64,000 nt of DNA from Chloroflexota bacterium (GTDB lineage: Bacteria; Chloroflexota; UBA11872): contig JAJDVX010000020.1 of the NCBI GenBank assembly GCA_022825895.1, positions 1 to 64,000 on the forward strand, in the 5' to 3' direction. Below, piece after piece: positions 27,355-35,826 of this stretch. The stretch's first letter is position 1. Every line of letters starts with the position of its first letter. The notes beneath the pieces are model-generated. The model ran no database searches. It was not told where the DNA came from and was given only the letters and a program-made list of their open reading frames with translations. Position numbers and translations under genes: made by a program.

Positions 27355-28366
27355 GTGGCTGCGACTGATCTTGCTCGGTTGGAGCCTGTCGATCTGAGAC
27401 AGGTCTGGCAAAGCGAGCCGGAGGACTTCACGCCGTGGCTGGCACAGCCGGACAACATCACGCTGCTTGGCGAAACGCTTGGTCTCGAGCTGGATGTCGA
27501 GTCGACAGAGGCAGGTGTTGGACCGTATCGCGCCGACATCGTCTGCCGAGATACGGCTGATGGCTCCTCTGACGGTGCGCTTGTCCTGATCGAGAACCAA
27601 CTCGAGCGGACGAATCACAATCACTTAGGTCAGTTGCTGACATACGCGGCTGGCCTCGACGCCGTCACCGTGGTTTGGATTGCGGCGCCTTTCACAGACG
27701 AACACCGTACGGCTCTCGACTGGCTAAACCTGAAGACAGATCAAAGCGTCAACTTCTTTGGGTTGGAGATTGAGCTCTGGCGCATTGGCGATTCTCCGAT
27801 CGCGCCAAAGTTCAATGTCGTCGCTCAGCCGAATGATTGGACAAAGACGCTACGAGTCGCCACGGGCCAAGGCCGTGAGATCTCTGAGACACAGCGCCAA
27901 CAGCTTGAATTCTGGATTGAGTTCGACGAGTTTTTGAAGTCGCGTGGGGACGGCATTCGATGTCAGAACCCAGGAGCTCGACATTGGCTGTACAGTTCAC
28001 TTGGCAGATCTTGGATGACGTTCGCATGCGTCATCTCAACGTCTCCACCATTTGTGCGAGTCGAATTGGCGCTTGACGGCAATGATGCGAAGGCTTGGTT
28101 CTCACTGCTTGAGAACGACAGTGAATCTATTGAAGAAGAAGTCGGTGAAGAACTGATCTGGCATAGTCCACCCAACAGAAAAAGGTGCCCGAGTCCAAAT
28201 CAAGAACGATCTTGACTTTCGTAGCCACTCTCAGCGCGAGGAAGCCAAGGAGTGGATTTATGAACGTCTGAGGAGATTCCACGAAGTGCTGAAGCCTCGT
28301 GCACTTGCACTGAACGCCGCCGATGCAACGCTTGAAGTGGATGAAGTCGGTGAGCCCGACAGTTAG
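27355..28366 (+). pseudogene. DUF4268-type PD-(D/E)XK protein gene, frameshifted at an A5 run
   Basis: The protein from GTG 27355 has a nuclease-type N-terminal half: RADIVC (Asp61) then VLIENQLERTNHNHLGQLL (Glu80-Asn-Gln82), and a DUF4268 C-terminal half (RVELALDGNDAKAWFSLLE). At AAAAA (28179-28183) the frame breaks: the original frame stops at 28215, whereas the +1 reading continues KGARVQIKNDLDF to a family-like end and a TAG at 28364-28366. Four As instead of five would restore one 336-codon frame, so this is a homopolymer error, a recent frameshift, or slippage. The family is often tied to restriction-like or defence nucleases; no partner is adjacent. Confidence 0.72.
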
Positions 28367-28449
28367 CTTCTGCGAATGCTGGCGTGACGCAGCTTCTTTT
28401 TGGCACTATCTGAACGACTGACAGTTGGCCGATGGCTACAAACGGCTCG

Positions 28450-28625
28450 TCATAGGTTGGTCAGGATGTCTCTTTCGATCCGGTGAAAGCTGCCGGCAAC
28501 CGCCGCCTCGTTCAGTTCGATTCCCAGTCCGGGGCGTTCGGGAACGGTTACGTGGCCGTCCACGGGCAGGACGGGGTCGATGAGCAGGTCGTCCATGAGG
28601 CGGTTGTTGATCGCCTTGTGTTTCG
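28450..28625 (-). pseudogene. Detached 3' end of an enolase-superfamily gene
   Basis: On the minus strand 28625 to 28450 reads as the last ~57 codons of the gene at 30710-31933, including a stop (TGA 28450-28452): INNRLMDDLLIDPVLPVDGH against INNRLMDDLVIDPVLPVDGY, and the same DILTNL end. By hand, the aligned DNA (28461-28620 against 30721-30880) is roughly 89% identical with no indel; about two thirds of the changes are synonymous. No 5' part is present. It lies downstream of the AbiE-like pair in the same orientation as the intact gene, so the pair is bracketed by direct repeats. Confidence 0.85.
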
Positions 28626-28694
28626 ATGTGTGCCGGATTGGCTGGGCTCGTCAGAGTTCACGACGCGACAGGTTCTACTTGCGGGAAGGCCGCC

Positions 28695-29531
28695 TTATGC
28701 AATGCGGCTGAGCAAGGCCAGCGCGTCGCCGGCGACATCGGCCTGGATGTCGTCGGCCGGACCGTTCGCCAGGAACTGTGCCACCCGTCTCGGGCCGAGA
28801 CCATCGTGTGACGTGAAATCCTGTTGGATGATTGCCAGGGCATCCTCGACGTAAGCGTCGCCGGCAAGCTGCCGCAGGCTATCTGCGGTTTCCTCAATAC
28901 CTGTTCCACGCAATACATAGCTGAGGTCATAGGCGTCCTTGTTCGTGCCGCGATTTCTGAACGCCAGAGCCTTGAGAACCAGGAACGCGCCAGGCCCACA
29001 GACCCAGATGTCTCTCACGGCCGTTTCACCGGTGGTTGTAATCCCTGACACCCTGACCCTCCGACGATCGATAAAGGCCAGGTGGAGGCCTGGCGTGATC
29101 ACGGCGGCGAAGCCAAGCTGAATGTTGCGCAGCGTTCCACCTGAGTCACGACTCAGGCTTGGTGCGATCAGAAAGTCAACCGTGATGTCCTGCGTACGTT
29201 GCACCCGCCAGCGCTGGTTGGTTGGGTTGCCGTCCGCATTGACGTCCGGCTCAAATCCTGCGTCTCGCAGCCGCGCGCTCAGTTCCCGGTATCGATCCTC
29301 TTCCAGAATGGCCAAGGAGAGGCCCAGGTCCAGGTCCTTCGTCCCCGCGTGGGCGTCGACTCCTGGAGGCGGCCTGCTCTGGCTGACAAGCAAGGATGGT
29401 GCGAGGCCGCCAACAACGACGATGTCATCAAGCATGTCGCCAAGCGTCGTAGCGACGTAGAGACAGGCGCTTCGGACTCGGCCGAGGTCGTCGTTGCCAT
29501 ACCCGGCCAGCGTCGCTGGCTTACTGAGCAT
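28695..29531 (-). CDS. AbiEii-like nucleotidyltransferase toxin candidate
   Basis: A 278-residue nucleotidyltransferase-fold protein: VVVGGLAPSLLVS (Gly41-Gly42) and GTKDLDLGLSL (Asp66, Asp68) form the first two parts of the active site, and ITVDFLIAP gives a third acid. This matches the AbiEii/AbiGii type of toxin, known in family members to add nucleotides to tRNA or other targets. It overlaps the upstream AbiEi-like gene by 11 bases, so the two are translationally coupled. Divergence from classical AbiEii is considerable; the assignment rests on the fold motifs and the partner. Confidence 0.78.
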   Translation of the reverse strand: MLSKPATLAGYGNDDLGRVRSACLYVATTLGDMLDDIVVVGGLAPSLLVSQSRPPPGVDAHAGTKDLDLGLSLAILEEDRYRELSARLRDAGFEPDVNADGNPTNQRWRVQRTQDITVDFLIAPSLSRDSGGTLRNIQLGFAAVITPGLHLAFIDRRRVRVSGITTTGETAVRDIWVCGPGAFLVLKALAFRNRGTNKDAYDLSYVLRGTGIEETADSLRQLAGDAYVEDALAIIQQDFTSHDGLGPRRVAQFLANGPADDIQADVAGDALALLSRIA

Positions 29532-30588
29532 CGCTGACCGGCGACAAGCGCCGGCTACGAAGCTCGTCGGCAGCCTCTCGTGCGCGCTCCGGATGATCCT
29601 TCAGGTCGAGGTAGGCCTGGACCGGGTGGACGCAACGTATGCCGTTCACCTGTTGTGCCCCATGGAAGACACCCTCGTCATTGGGCATTACCAGCCAGGT
29701 GTTCGCGCCTCGGGATTCCTTGCGGAACCCCAGCGAGGTTGTGAGCTTCGCCGAAGGGTGCTCGTGCAGGTACACGGTAAGCAGCCGAAAGCTGGCGTGT
29801 CGCGTCCACGCCCACGCGGCCGCGAGCCCTGTGATCGCGTAGGGAACGTCGTTCTCGGCAAGTGTTTGGGCGGCGGCGTGCGCGAGACCTTCCCCCGATA
29901 CGGCCGCGATGTGGCCCGGCAGCAACGTGTGCTTGTCGAAACGGTATACCTCGCGCCAAGCGTCCAGCAGCAGGTCCGCGTCGCGGACCTCAATCCCTTT
30001 GCGCTGGCGAGATATGAACCGGTTCTCGATCAGCTTGCGTACGACCCTGCTGGTATAGCCCTCATCCAGACCGGTGGCTGACGCAAGTTCTCGTTGCCGA
30101 AGGACCGCCGTCGAATGCATGAGAAGCCACCGGGCGATACGCGACCCCTTCGGCCCAAATGCGCTTTCGGGTATTCCTGGTCGCCGGTACCGATTGGGGT
30201 GCCCGATTATCTGGACATACAAACCGGGAGCGACGATTCCGGCATTTCCCGAGAGGTCCATCCATGCGACGCCCGCTCGTTCGCAGTATGACCTGCCCAC
30301 CTTGCCCATGTAGGGAACGGCAACCAGGGGAATCCACGAGCGCCTTGAATCGCCGGTCGCTTGTTTCAACGTGTCCACCGCAAGAGCGACCTGGCCGAGC
30401 GAGCCGGAGCCCTTCCATTCCAGCGCAAAGGAGTGCGGCCCTGCTGTGAAGACGGCATTCAGGCGCAGCGCGCCTGCCTCGGCGGGTTCGTCATAACGTA
30501 TAGATTCCGAACCGTGCGGAACTCTGAGGACTTCTGACAGCCGCTCGGTCGCTTGACGAATGGCTTGGCTTGCCGAGGGCACTTGCAT
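29521..30588 (-). CDS. AbiEi-like antitoxin/transcriptional regulator
   Basis: A 355-residue protein with a nuclease-like N-terminal part (FALEWKGSGS), a winged helix (RQRELASATGLDEGYTSRVV and RKLIENRFISRQRKG, about 165-205) and a C-terminal domain ending in VHPVQAYLDLKDHPER, typical of AbiEi-type antitoxins. Known AbiEi proteins repress their own operon and block the toxin without direct contact. ATG 30588 is preferred to ATG 30624: a consensus-like promoter has its -10 box at 30596-30601, so transcription should begin almost exactly at 30588 and the upstream ATG would lie within the -35 box. Confidence 0.78.
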   Translation of the reverse strand: MQVPSASQAIRQATERLSEVLRVPHGSESIRYDEPAEAGALRLNAVFTAGPHSFALEWKGSGSLGQVALAVDTLKQATGDSRRSWIPLVAVPYMGKVGRSYCERAGVAWMDLSGNAGIVAPGLYVQIIGHPNRYRRPGIPESAFGPKGSRIARWLLMHSTAVLRQRELASATGLDEGYTSRVVRKLIENRFISRQRKGIEVRDADLLLDAWREVYRFDKHTLLPGHIAAVSGEGLAHAAAQTLAENDVPYAITGLAAAWAWTRHASFRLLTVYLHEHPSAKLTTSLGFRKESRGANTWLVMPNDEGVFHGAQQVNGIRCVHPVQAYLDLKDHPERAREAADELRSRRLSPVSDAQ

Positions 30589-30645
30589 GGTTGTCAATAT
30601 AGAGCGACTTGCTACTTTGTGCAAGTAATCCTAAGTAGGCAAGTC
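30589..30645 (-). promoter_or_regulatory. Promoter and inverted-repeat operator of the AbiE-like operon
   Basis: On the minus strand TTGCAC (30624-30619), 17 bases, then TATATT (30601-30596); the ATG at 30588 is where transcription should begin, so the message is probably leaderless. An inverted repeat covers the -35 and spacer: arms GACTTGC-C-TACTT (from 30645) and AAGTAGCAAGTC (ending 30606), with an inner ACTTGC/GCAAGT pair. This is where an autorepressing AbiEi-type winged-helix protein would be expected to bind (established for the family; inferred here). Confidence 0.7.
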
Positions 30646-30709
30646 ATCGTGGCAAGACAAGAACGAACGCTGCATGTGAGTTGTCTCAGCCAAGGTCGGA
30701 CAAGCAGCG

Positions 30710-31933
30710 CTACAAATTCGTCAGGATGTCTCCTTCGATCCGCTGGAAGCTGCCGGCGACCGCCGCCTCGTTCAGTTCGATTCCCAGTCCGGGGCGTTCG
30801 GGAACAGTTACGTACCCGTCCACCGGCAACACTGGGTCAATCACCAGGTCGTCCATGAGGCGGTTGTTGATGGTTTGGTGTTCGAGGGTGTAGCGGTTGG
30901 GGATGGCGGCGACGAAGTGGGCAGTGGCGGCGAAGGAGATGCCGGTGGTCCAGCTGTGGGGAATGCAAAGCTTGCCGCGCGCTTCCAGCCAGCGGGCGAA
31001 GCGGCGGGCCTGGTCCAGGCCGACCCAGGTGACGTCCAGGTTGACGATGTCCAGCGCGTCGCTATCGATCAGGCGTCGTACGACGCGGGGATCGAAGGTC
31101 GTCTCGCCGCCGGAAATCGGCACGCCGGACTCTTGCCGTAGCCGCCGGTAGACGGCGACGCTGTCGGCGTCCGTGGCTTCGGCGGTGATGCCGCGGTAGG
31201 AGGCGTCGTCTTCCGCGCGCATGATCGGGTCTTCGAACCAGCGAAAGTCCAGGTCGCGCAGCCCGCGGGCCAGTTCCAGCACGTCGTCCGCCTCGTCGGG
31301 GCTGAAGCGCATGTTGGCGTCGAGCATCAGCTCGAAGTCGGGACCGACGGCGTGGCGCAGGCGGCCCAGCAGGTCCAGGAAGCGGGCCGGCGTGACGTGG
31401 GAACGGGCCCAGGAGGTTCCGATGCGCAGCTTCATGGCCGTGTAGCCGTTGGCCTGGTGCTCGAGCGCTTCCTCGATCAGCTGGTTGGGCCGGTCGAACC
31501 AGGCCCAGCCCACGCCGCCGCTGGCGTAGCAGCGCAGGCGAGGTTGAGCCAGGCCCTCGGTGTCCAACAGCCGGAAGACCGGCGTATCCGTGGCCTTGCC
31601 CACGATGTCCCAGCAGGCCACGTTGGCGGCGGCCAGGGCGAGGTTGGTGTCCAGGTCGGGTCCAAACACCGTCAGCTTGCCGGCGTCGAAAGGGCTGCGA
31701 CCGAGCAGCCGGGGGCGCACGACATCGCGTACCGCGCGAATCCGGGTGTCGATGTCGGACCAGGGCATGATCTCGCCCAGGCCGGTGATGCCCTCGTCGG
31801 TGTGCACGCGCAGCACGATGGCGTTGAAGTGCATGGCGAGCGGTTCGCGTTCCCCGCGTCCGCCGGCGTACCAGCGGTCGGCCTCGGGGAAGGCGTAGCT
31901 GCAGACGAAGGTCTCGATGTTGGTGATGCGCAT
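30710..31933 (-). CDS. Enolase-superfamily (mandelate racemase/dehydratase type) enzyme
   Basis: A 407-residue enzyme that should abstract the proton next to a carboxylate and dehydrate or epimerise an acid sugar. The capping domain is at the N terminus (MRITNIETFVCSYAF); barrel residues include MKLRIG (Lys, with Arg in place of the second Lys of K-x-K), LMLDANMRFSP (Asp), RWFEDPI (Glu), ISGGETTF (Glu) and LCIPHSW (His). ATG 31933 starts 16 bases after the RraA stop with AGGAAG ahead, so the two form an operon. Upstream extension to 32134 overlaps that gene and is rejected. Its 3' end is repeated at 28450-28625. Confidence 0.9.
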   Translation of the reverse strand: MRITNIETFVCSYAFPEADRWYAGGRGEREPLAMHFNAIVLRVHTDEGITGLGEIMPWSDIDTRIRAVRDVVRPRLLGRSPFDAGKLTVFGPDLDTNLALAAANVACWDIVGKATDTPVFRLLDTEGLAQPRLRCYASGGVGWAWFDRPNQLIEEALEHQANGYTAMKLRIGTSWARSHVTPARFLDLLGRLRHAVGPDFELMLDANMRFSPDEADDVLELARGLRDLDFRWFEDPIMRAEDDASYRGITAEATDADSVAVYRRLRQESGVPISGGETTFDPRVVRRLIDSDALDIVNLDVTWVGLDQARRFARWLEARGKLCIPHSWTTGISFAATAHFVAAIPNRYTLEHQTINNRLMDDLVIDPVLPVDGYVTVPERPGLGIELNEAAVAGSFQRIEGDILTNL

Positions 31934-31949
31934 GTCGGTCGGCGCCTTC

Positions 31950-32723
31950 CTAGAGTCGAAACTCGCGTCCCAGCGGGTCGCGGCCTTGCGCTCGCAGCCA
32001 CTCCTGGAACTCGGCCAGGACTTCGGCGTTTGGCGGATAGTGGGTGTGCAGGCTGCCGCGGCCGGCGCTGATCTCTTCGCGGATCCAGACTTCCAATTCC
32101 TCGTGCGTGGAGGCTTCCGCGATGACCTCGTCAACCGCGTGCGGCGGTATCACCACGACGCCGTCGCCGTCGCCCAGGACGATGTCGCCGGGCATGACGG
32201 CGACCTCGGCAATCTGCACCGGCTCCTGGCTGCCCACGGACATCAGGCGGCGGTCAATGCCCTGCCCGTGCACCCCGCGCGCATAGAGCGGCAGGCCGAC
32301 TTCTCGTATGGCCGTGATGTCGCGGCAGACCCCATCGATCACGATGCCGAGTCCACCGCGCGCCTGGACGCGCCGGGTGAAGATGTCGCCCACGACGGCG
32401 GCTTCCAGGCAGCCGCGCGCGTCGATGACCATGATTTCGCCGGGTTCGATCGATTCCAGGGCGCTGCGGTGGGGTGAGCTTTCCAGGTCGGCGTACTGGG
32501 CCTTCACCAGGTCTTCGCGCTTCTGGATGAATCGCAGCGTGCGCGCTCGCCCCACCATGCGGCCGCCCTCCGGAGGCGCCAGCGGGTTGATGCCCGTCGC
32601 GTAGGCAAAGTCGAAGCCCAGCTTGCCCAGAGCCGCGGTGACGGTGGGGGTCGCCAGATCGGCCAGGGCGTTCAGGGCAGCCTGATCCACGGACACATCG
32701 TTCGAGGGCGCGAAGTTAGCCAT
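31950..32723 (-). CDS. RraA/HMG aldolase-family protein
   Basis: A 257-residue protein of the RraA fold. DGVCRDITAI carries the Arg-Asp of the G-x-x-R-D active site, GDIVLGDGDGVVVIPP is the second signature, and MVIDARG lies between. In the family these residues bind a divalent metal and cleave 4-hydroxy-4-methyl-2-oxoglutarate-like substrates or decarboxylate oxaloacetate; here, upstream of a sugar-acid dehydratase in one operon, cleavage of a 2-keto-3-deoxy acid is a sensible but unproven role. The C-terminal ~40 residues extend beyond minimal RraA. Transcribed divergently from the ThuA gene. Confidence 0.87.
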   Translation of the reverse strand: MANFAPSNDVSVDQAALNALADLATPTVTAALGKLGFDFAYATGINPLAPPEGGRMVGRARTLRFIQKREDLVKAQYADLESSPHRSALESIEPGEIMVIDARGCLEAAVVGDIFTRRVQARGGLGIVIDGVCRDITAIREVGLPLYARGVHGQGIDRRLMSVGSQEPVQIAEVAVMPGDIVLGDGDGVVVIPPHAVDEVIAEASTHEELEVWIREEISAGRGSLHTHYPPNAEVLAEFQEWLRAQGRDPLGREFRL

Positions 32724-32866
32724 GCGTGGAAGGTCCCAAGCGCGTGCGGCCCCGATTGTGCGACTTCGGAGGTCCTAACGCACGAACGAAGTTCCACGCG
32801 CAATCGGGGTTGGGCGCGTAGGATGCCAGTGGCACGGTGGCCATCCGATCTCCCGAGGAGCGCCCC

Positions 32867-33649
32867 ATGGCGGACCCGATCCGCGTCACGGTCTGGAACG
32901 AATTCCGACACGAACAGCGCAACGCCAAGATCGCGGCGATCTATCCGAACGGCATTCATGGCGCGATCGCCGGGCCCCTAGCCACGCACGACGATCTGGA
33001 GGTCCGCACCGCCACGCTGGACGAACCGGAACACGGGCTGACCGACGTGGTGCTGGCGGCCACCGACGTGCTGACCTGGTGGGGGCACACGGCCCACGGC
33101 GAGGTGGACGACGCCATTGTGGAGCGCGTTCGCAAGCGTGTCTGGGAAGGCATGGGCCTGGTGGTGTTGCACTCCGGCCACCTCTCCAAGATCTTCTCGT
33201 CCCTGATGGGCACCAGCTGCTGGTTGAAGTGGCGGGAGGCCGACGAGCGCGAGCGCATCTGGGTGGTCGATCCGTCGCACCCCATCGCGGCGGGCCTGGG
33301 CGAATACTTCGAGATCCCGCAGTGCGAGATGTACGGCGAGCACTTCGACATCCCGCCGCCTGACGAGCTGGTGTTCATCAGCTGGTTCCAGGGTGGGGAG
33401 GTCTTTCGCAGCGGCTGTACCTTCCGGCGCGGCAACGGGAAGATCTTCTACTTCCGGCCGGGGCACGAAACGCTGCCCATCTACCACCAGGCCGAAGTGC
33501 AGCACGTGATTGCCAACGCCGTGTATTGGTGCGCGCAGCCGCGCGGGGTCTATCACGGCTATGGCAACTACATGCCGCGTGAGGAACTGGCCGGCTACAC
33601 GGGCCCGGACTTCAGCGGGCATCCCGACGACGTGGCCGCCAAGGGCTAG
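32867..33649 (+). CDS. ThuA-like protein (glutamine-amidotransferase-like fold)
   Basis: A 260-residue protein of the ThuA family, known from trehalose/sucrose utilisation and sometimes linked to 3-keto-disaccharide handling. [41 protein letters not shown] and [13 protein letters not shown] are characteristic blocks. ATG 32867 has GAGGAG seven bases upstream; a GTG at 32837 is less likely. It is transcribed away from the RraA/enolase operon, sharing a 143-base intergenic region. No signal peptide. Confidence 0.87.
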   Translation: MADPIRVTVWNEFRHEQRNAKIAAIYPNGIHGAIAGPLATHDDLEVRTATLDEPEHGLTDVVLAATDVLTWWGHTAHGEVDDAIVERVRKRVWEGMGLVVLHSGHLSKIFSSLMGTSCWLKWREADERERIWVVDPSHPIAAGLGEYFEIPQCEMYGEHFDIPPPDELVFISWFQGGEVFRSGCTFRRGNGKIFYFRPGHETLPIYHQAEVQHVIANAVYWCAQPRGVYHGYGNYMPREELAGYTGPDFSGHPDDVAAKG

Positions 33650-33766
33650 CTGCACCGAGGCAGGGCTTCGCGCCGCCGCTGGACCGTGCGTTGGTTAGCG
33701 ACCCGAGGCGCGCCCCTGCGCTGTAGACGTAGGATGCGGGGTGGCTGACGCGGGGAGGTCAATCCG

Positions 33767-34471
33767 ATGGTGCAGGGCTATCCGGGACAGGCGGGCATCT
33801 GGTTTCAAGGTGATCCGGAGGTCATCAAGGACTATCTCGAGTTCAACCCCGTGGGGATCGTGACCAATACGCTGGTGCTGGACGGCCTGGTCGACACCTA
33901 TGGTCCGATGCTGGGCGTGATCGAGCGCTACCTGGAGCTCGACAACGATGGCCCGGTGGTCGTGGAAGTGGACGGTGACACCACCGAGGACATCGTCAAT
34001 GCGTCCGCCCCATTCCAGGCGCTGTCCGAGCGCGTCGTGATGAAGATTCCCAGCACCAGCAAGGGCTTCCGGGCCATCGCCCGCATGAAGGCCGAGGGTC
34101 GGGAGTCGATGGTTACCACCCTGTTCTCGGCCAGCCAGGCCGTGGCGGCCGTGCAGGTTGGCGCGACCTACATCGCCCCATTTGTCGGCCCGCTGATCGA
34201 CTCGGGCGCGGACGCGCGCGCCATCGTCAGCGACATCGTCCAGGTCGTGCGCGGGCGCGCCAATCAGCCGTACGTGCTGGGCGGCATCATTCGCAACTGG
34301 ATCGCCGCCGACGTGGCCCTGCGCGCCGGCTGTGACGGTGTCGTGGTGTTCCCGCATCACTTCGAGGAAATGATGGTGCACGCGGGCACGTCCGAATGGA
34401 ACGCCACGTTCCGCGGGCACTGGGACAACATGGTCGAGACGGGCGCACTTGCAGGCGTGATCGACGGCTGA
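33767..34471 (+). CDS. Transaldolase-family protein (fructose-6-phosphate aldolase-like)
   Basis: A 234-residue short transaldolase. NPVGIVTNTLVL begins the barrel and VVMKIPST gives the Schiff-base Lys93; FSASQAVAAVQVGATYIAPFVG is the following typical block and CDGVVVFPHHFEEM replaces the usual ends. Its length is that of the small fructose-6-phosphate aldolase/TalC subfamily. It should form or cleave C-C bonds of phosphorylated sugars using dihydroxyacetone-type donors. It stands alone, 117 bases after the ThuA gene and ahead of the amino acid ABC operon. Confidence 0.87.
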   Translation: MVQGYPGQAGIWFQGDPEVIKDYLEFNPVGIVTNTLVLDGLVDTYGPMLGVIERYLELDNDGPVVVEVDGDTTEDIVNASAPFQALSERVVMKIPSTSKGFRAIARMKAEGRESMVTTLFSASQAVAAVQVGATYIAPFVGPLIDSGADARAIVSDIVQVVRGRANQPYVLGGIIRNWIAADVALRAGCDGVVVFPHHFEEMMVHAGTSEWNATFRGHWDNMVETGALAGVIDG

Positions 34472-34619
34472 GCCTCGGCATGCCGGACTGGGTGAGGCGG
34501 CGCCCGCCGTGCGGGCGCCAAACCTGATCGACCAAGCGTGAATTGCCTTTCATACAGGCTTCGGGCACACTCGCCAGCCGTGTGCCGGAGACAGCCACGC
34601 GGCTGGAGTGGAGGATCGT

Positions 34620-35711
34620 ATGGGGCGGCTTAGTAGAAAGTATCTGAAGCTGGGGCTGGTTGTTGTGGCCCTTGCGCTAGCCATCGCCGCAATCGCGGCC
34701 TGCGGAGAAGAAGAGGCGGAAGAGACTGTAGTCGTCAACCGTCTCGCCGCCGTCAAGGAACGCGGCACCCTCATCTGTGCCAGCCGAAATGACGTTCCGG
34801 GTTATGGTTCGCTGGACGCGGCCGGCCGCAACGTCGGCTTTGACATCGACCTCTGCCGCGCCGTCGCCACGGCCGTGCTGGGCGACCCCGAAGCGATCCA
34901 GATCAACTACATCACCGCCGCTGAGCGTGGTCCGACCATCCAGTCCGGTGAAGTTGACCTCCTTGTCCGCACGGTGACGTGGACAACCTCCCGCGACGCG
35001 CAGTGGGGCAACTACGTCCACACGACCTTCTACGACGGTCAGGGCTTCATGGTTCCTAGGAATCTGGGCGTTTCCTCGGCCCTCGAGCTGGGCGGCGCCG
35101 CGGTCTGCGTGACCGCGGGAACCACGACCGAGCTGAACATGGCCGACTTCTTCCGTCAGAACAACCTGGAGTACAACCCGCAGGTGTTCGAGGACACGGA
35201 CGTGGTGCTTGAGGCCTACCAGGAAGGCCAGTGCGACGTCTTCACCAACGACCGCTCGCAGTTGGCCGCGCTCCGCAGCGCCCTGCCGAACCCGCAGGAC
35301 CACGTGATCCTTCCGGAGACCATCTCCGAGGAGCCGCTGGGTCCGGTGGTTCCGCACGGTGACGAGCAGTGGTTCGACATCGTCAAGACCGTCATGTCCG
35401 GCCTGATTTACGCCGAGGCATACAGCATCACCAGCGCGAACTACGCGCAGGTGGCTGGCGGCGACAACGTCAAGGCCAAGCGACTGCTTGGTACCGAAGG
35501 CAGCTTTGGGCAGGAGACCCTGGGCCTGAGCGAAACCTTCATGCAGGACGTACTCAGGGCCGTGGGCAACTACGGTGAGATCTACGACCGCAACCTTGGG
35601 CCGGGCGGCATCGACCTCCCGCGCGAGGGCGGCCGCAACGCGCTCTGGGCCAACGCCCCGTGCACGGACTGCCCCAAGGGCGGCCAGATCTACGCACCGC
35701 CGCTGCGCTAA
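34620..35711 (+). CDS. aapJ: Amino acid ABC transporter substrate-binding lipoprotein
   Basis: A 363-residue polar amino acid binding protein of the AapJ (general L-amino acid) type. The signal ends at a lipobox (AIAACGEE, Cys28). The mature part shows VKERGTLICASRNDVPGYGS, GRNVGFDIDLCRAVA, SGEVDLLVRTVTWTTSRD and the long C-terminal region with CTDCPKGG typical of AapJ. ATG 34620 is preferred: GGAGG lies five bases ahead, whereas the GTG at 34608 lies before it. First gene of an aapJQMP operon. Confidence 0.9.
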   Translation: MGRLSRKYLKLGLVVVALALAIAAIAACGEEEAEETVVVNRLAAVKERGTLICASRNDVPGYGSLDAAGRNVGFDIDLCRAVATAVLGDPEAIQINYITAAERGPTIQSGEVDLLVRTVTWTTSRDAQWGNYVHTTFYDGQGFMVPRNLGVSSALELGGAAVCVTAGTTTELNMADFFRQNNLEYNPQVFEDTDVVLEAYQEGQCDVFTNDRSQLAALRSALPNPQDHVILPETISEEPLGPVVPHGDEQWFDIVKTVMSGLIYAEAYSITSANYAQVAGGDNVKAKRLLGTEGSFGQETLGLSETFMQDVLRAVGNYGEIYDRNLGPGGIDLPREGGRNALWANAPCTDCPKGGQIYAPPLR

Positions 35712-35721
35712 TCGCGGCAAC

Positions 35722-35771
35722 CGGCGAGCTTGCTCGCCGCGGTCTCAGGGGGACGCGCAAGCGTCCCCCTG
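35722..35771 (+). terminator. Double hairpin between aapJ and aapQ (attenuator or mRNA stabiliser)
   Basis: Two consecutive stem-loops: an 8-bp stem at 35722-35739 with a TT loop, and a perfect 11-bp stem at 35746-35771 with a GCAA (GNRA) tetraloop. Only a weak T-containing stretch (AAACGTTTAAG) follows, so full termination is unlikely. Such structures after binding-protein genes commonly raise the binding-protein:permease ratio by partial termination or by blocking 3' decay. Confidence 0.75.
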
Positions 35772-35826
35772 AAACGTTTAAGGGCATTTCTTGTAGGCTG
35801 GCGCGGGCTTACACCGACGGGGGCGA

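Noticed and set aside
28483..28854. 123-residue plus-strand frame downstream of the DUF4268 gene
   Set aside because: It is antisense to the detached enolase gene end and the AbiEii-like gene.
30711..31141. Plus-strand frames over the enolase-superfamily gene
   Set aside because: Antisense shadows of a gene with full catalytic residues.
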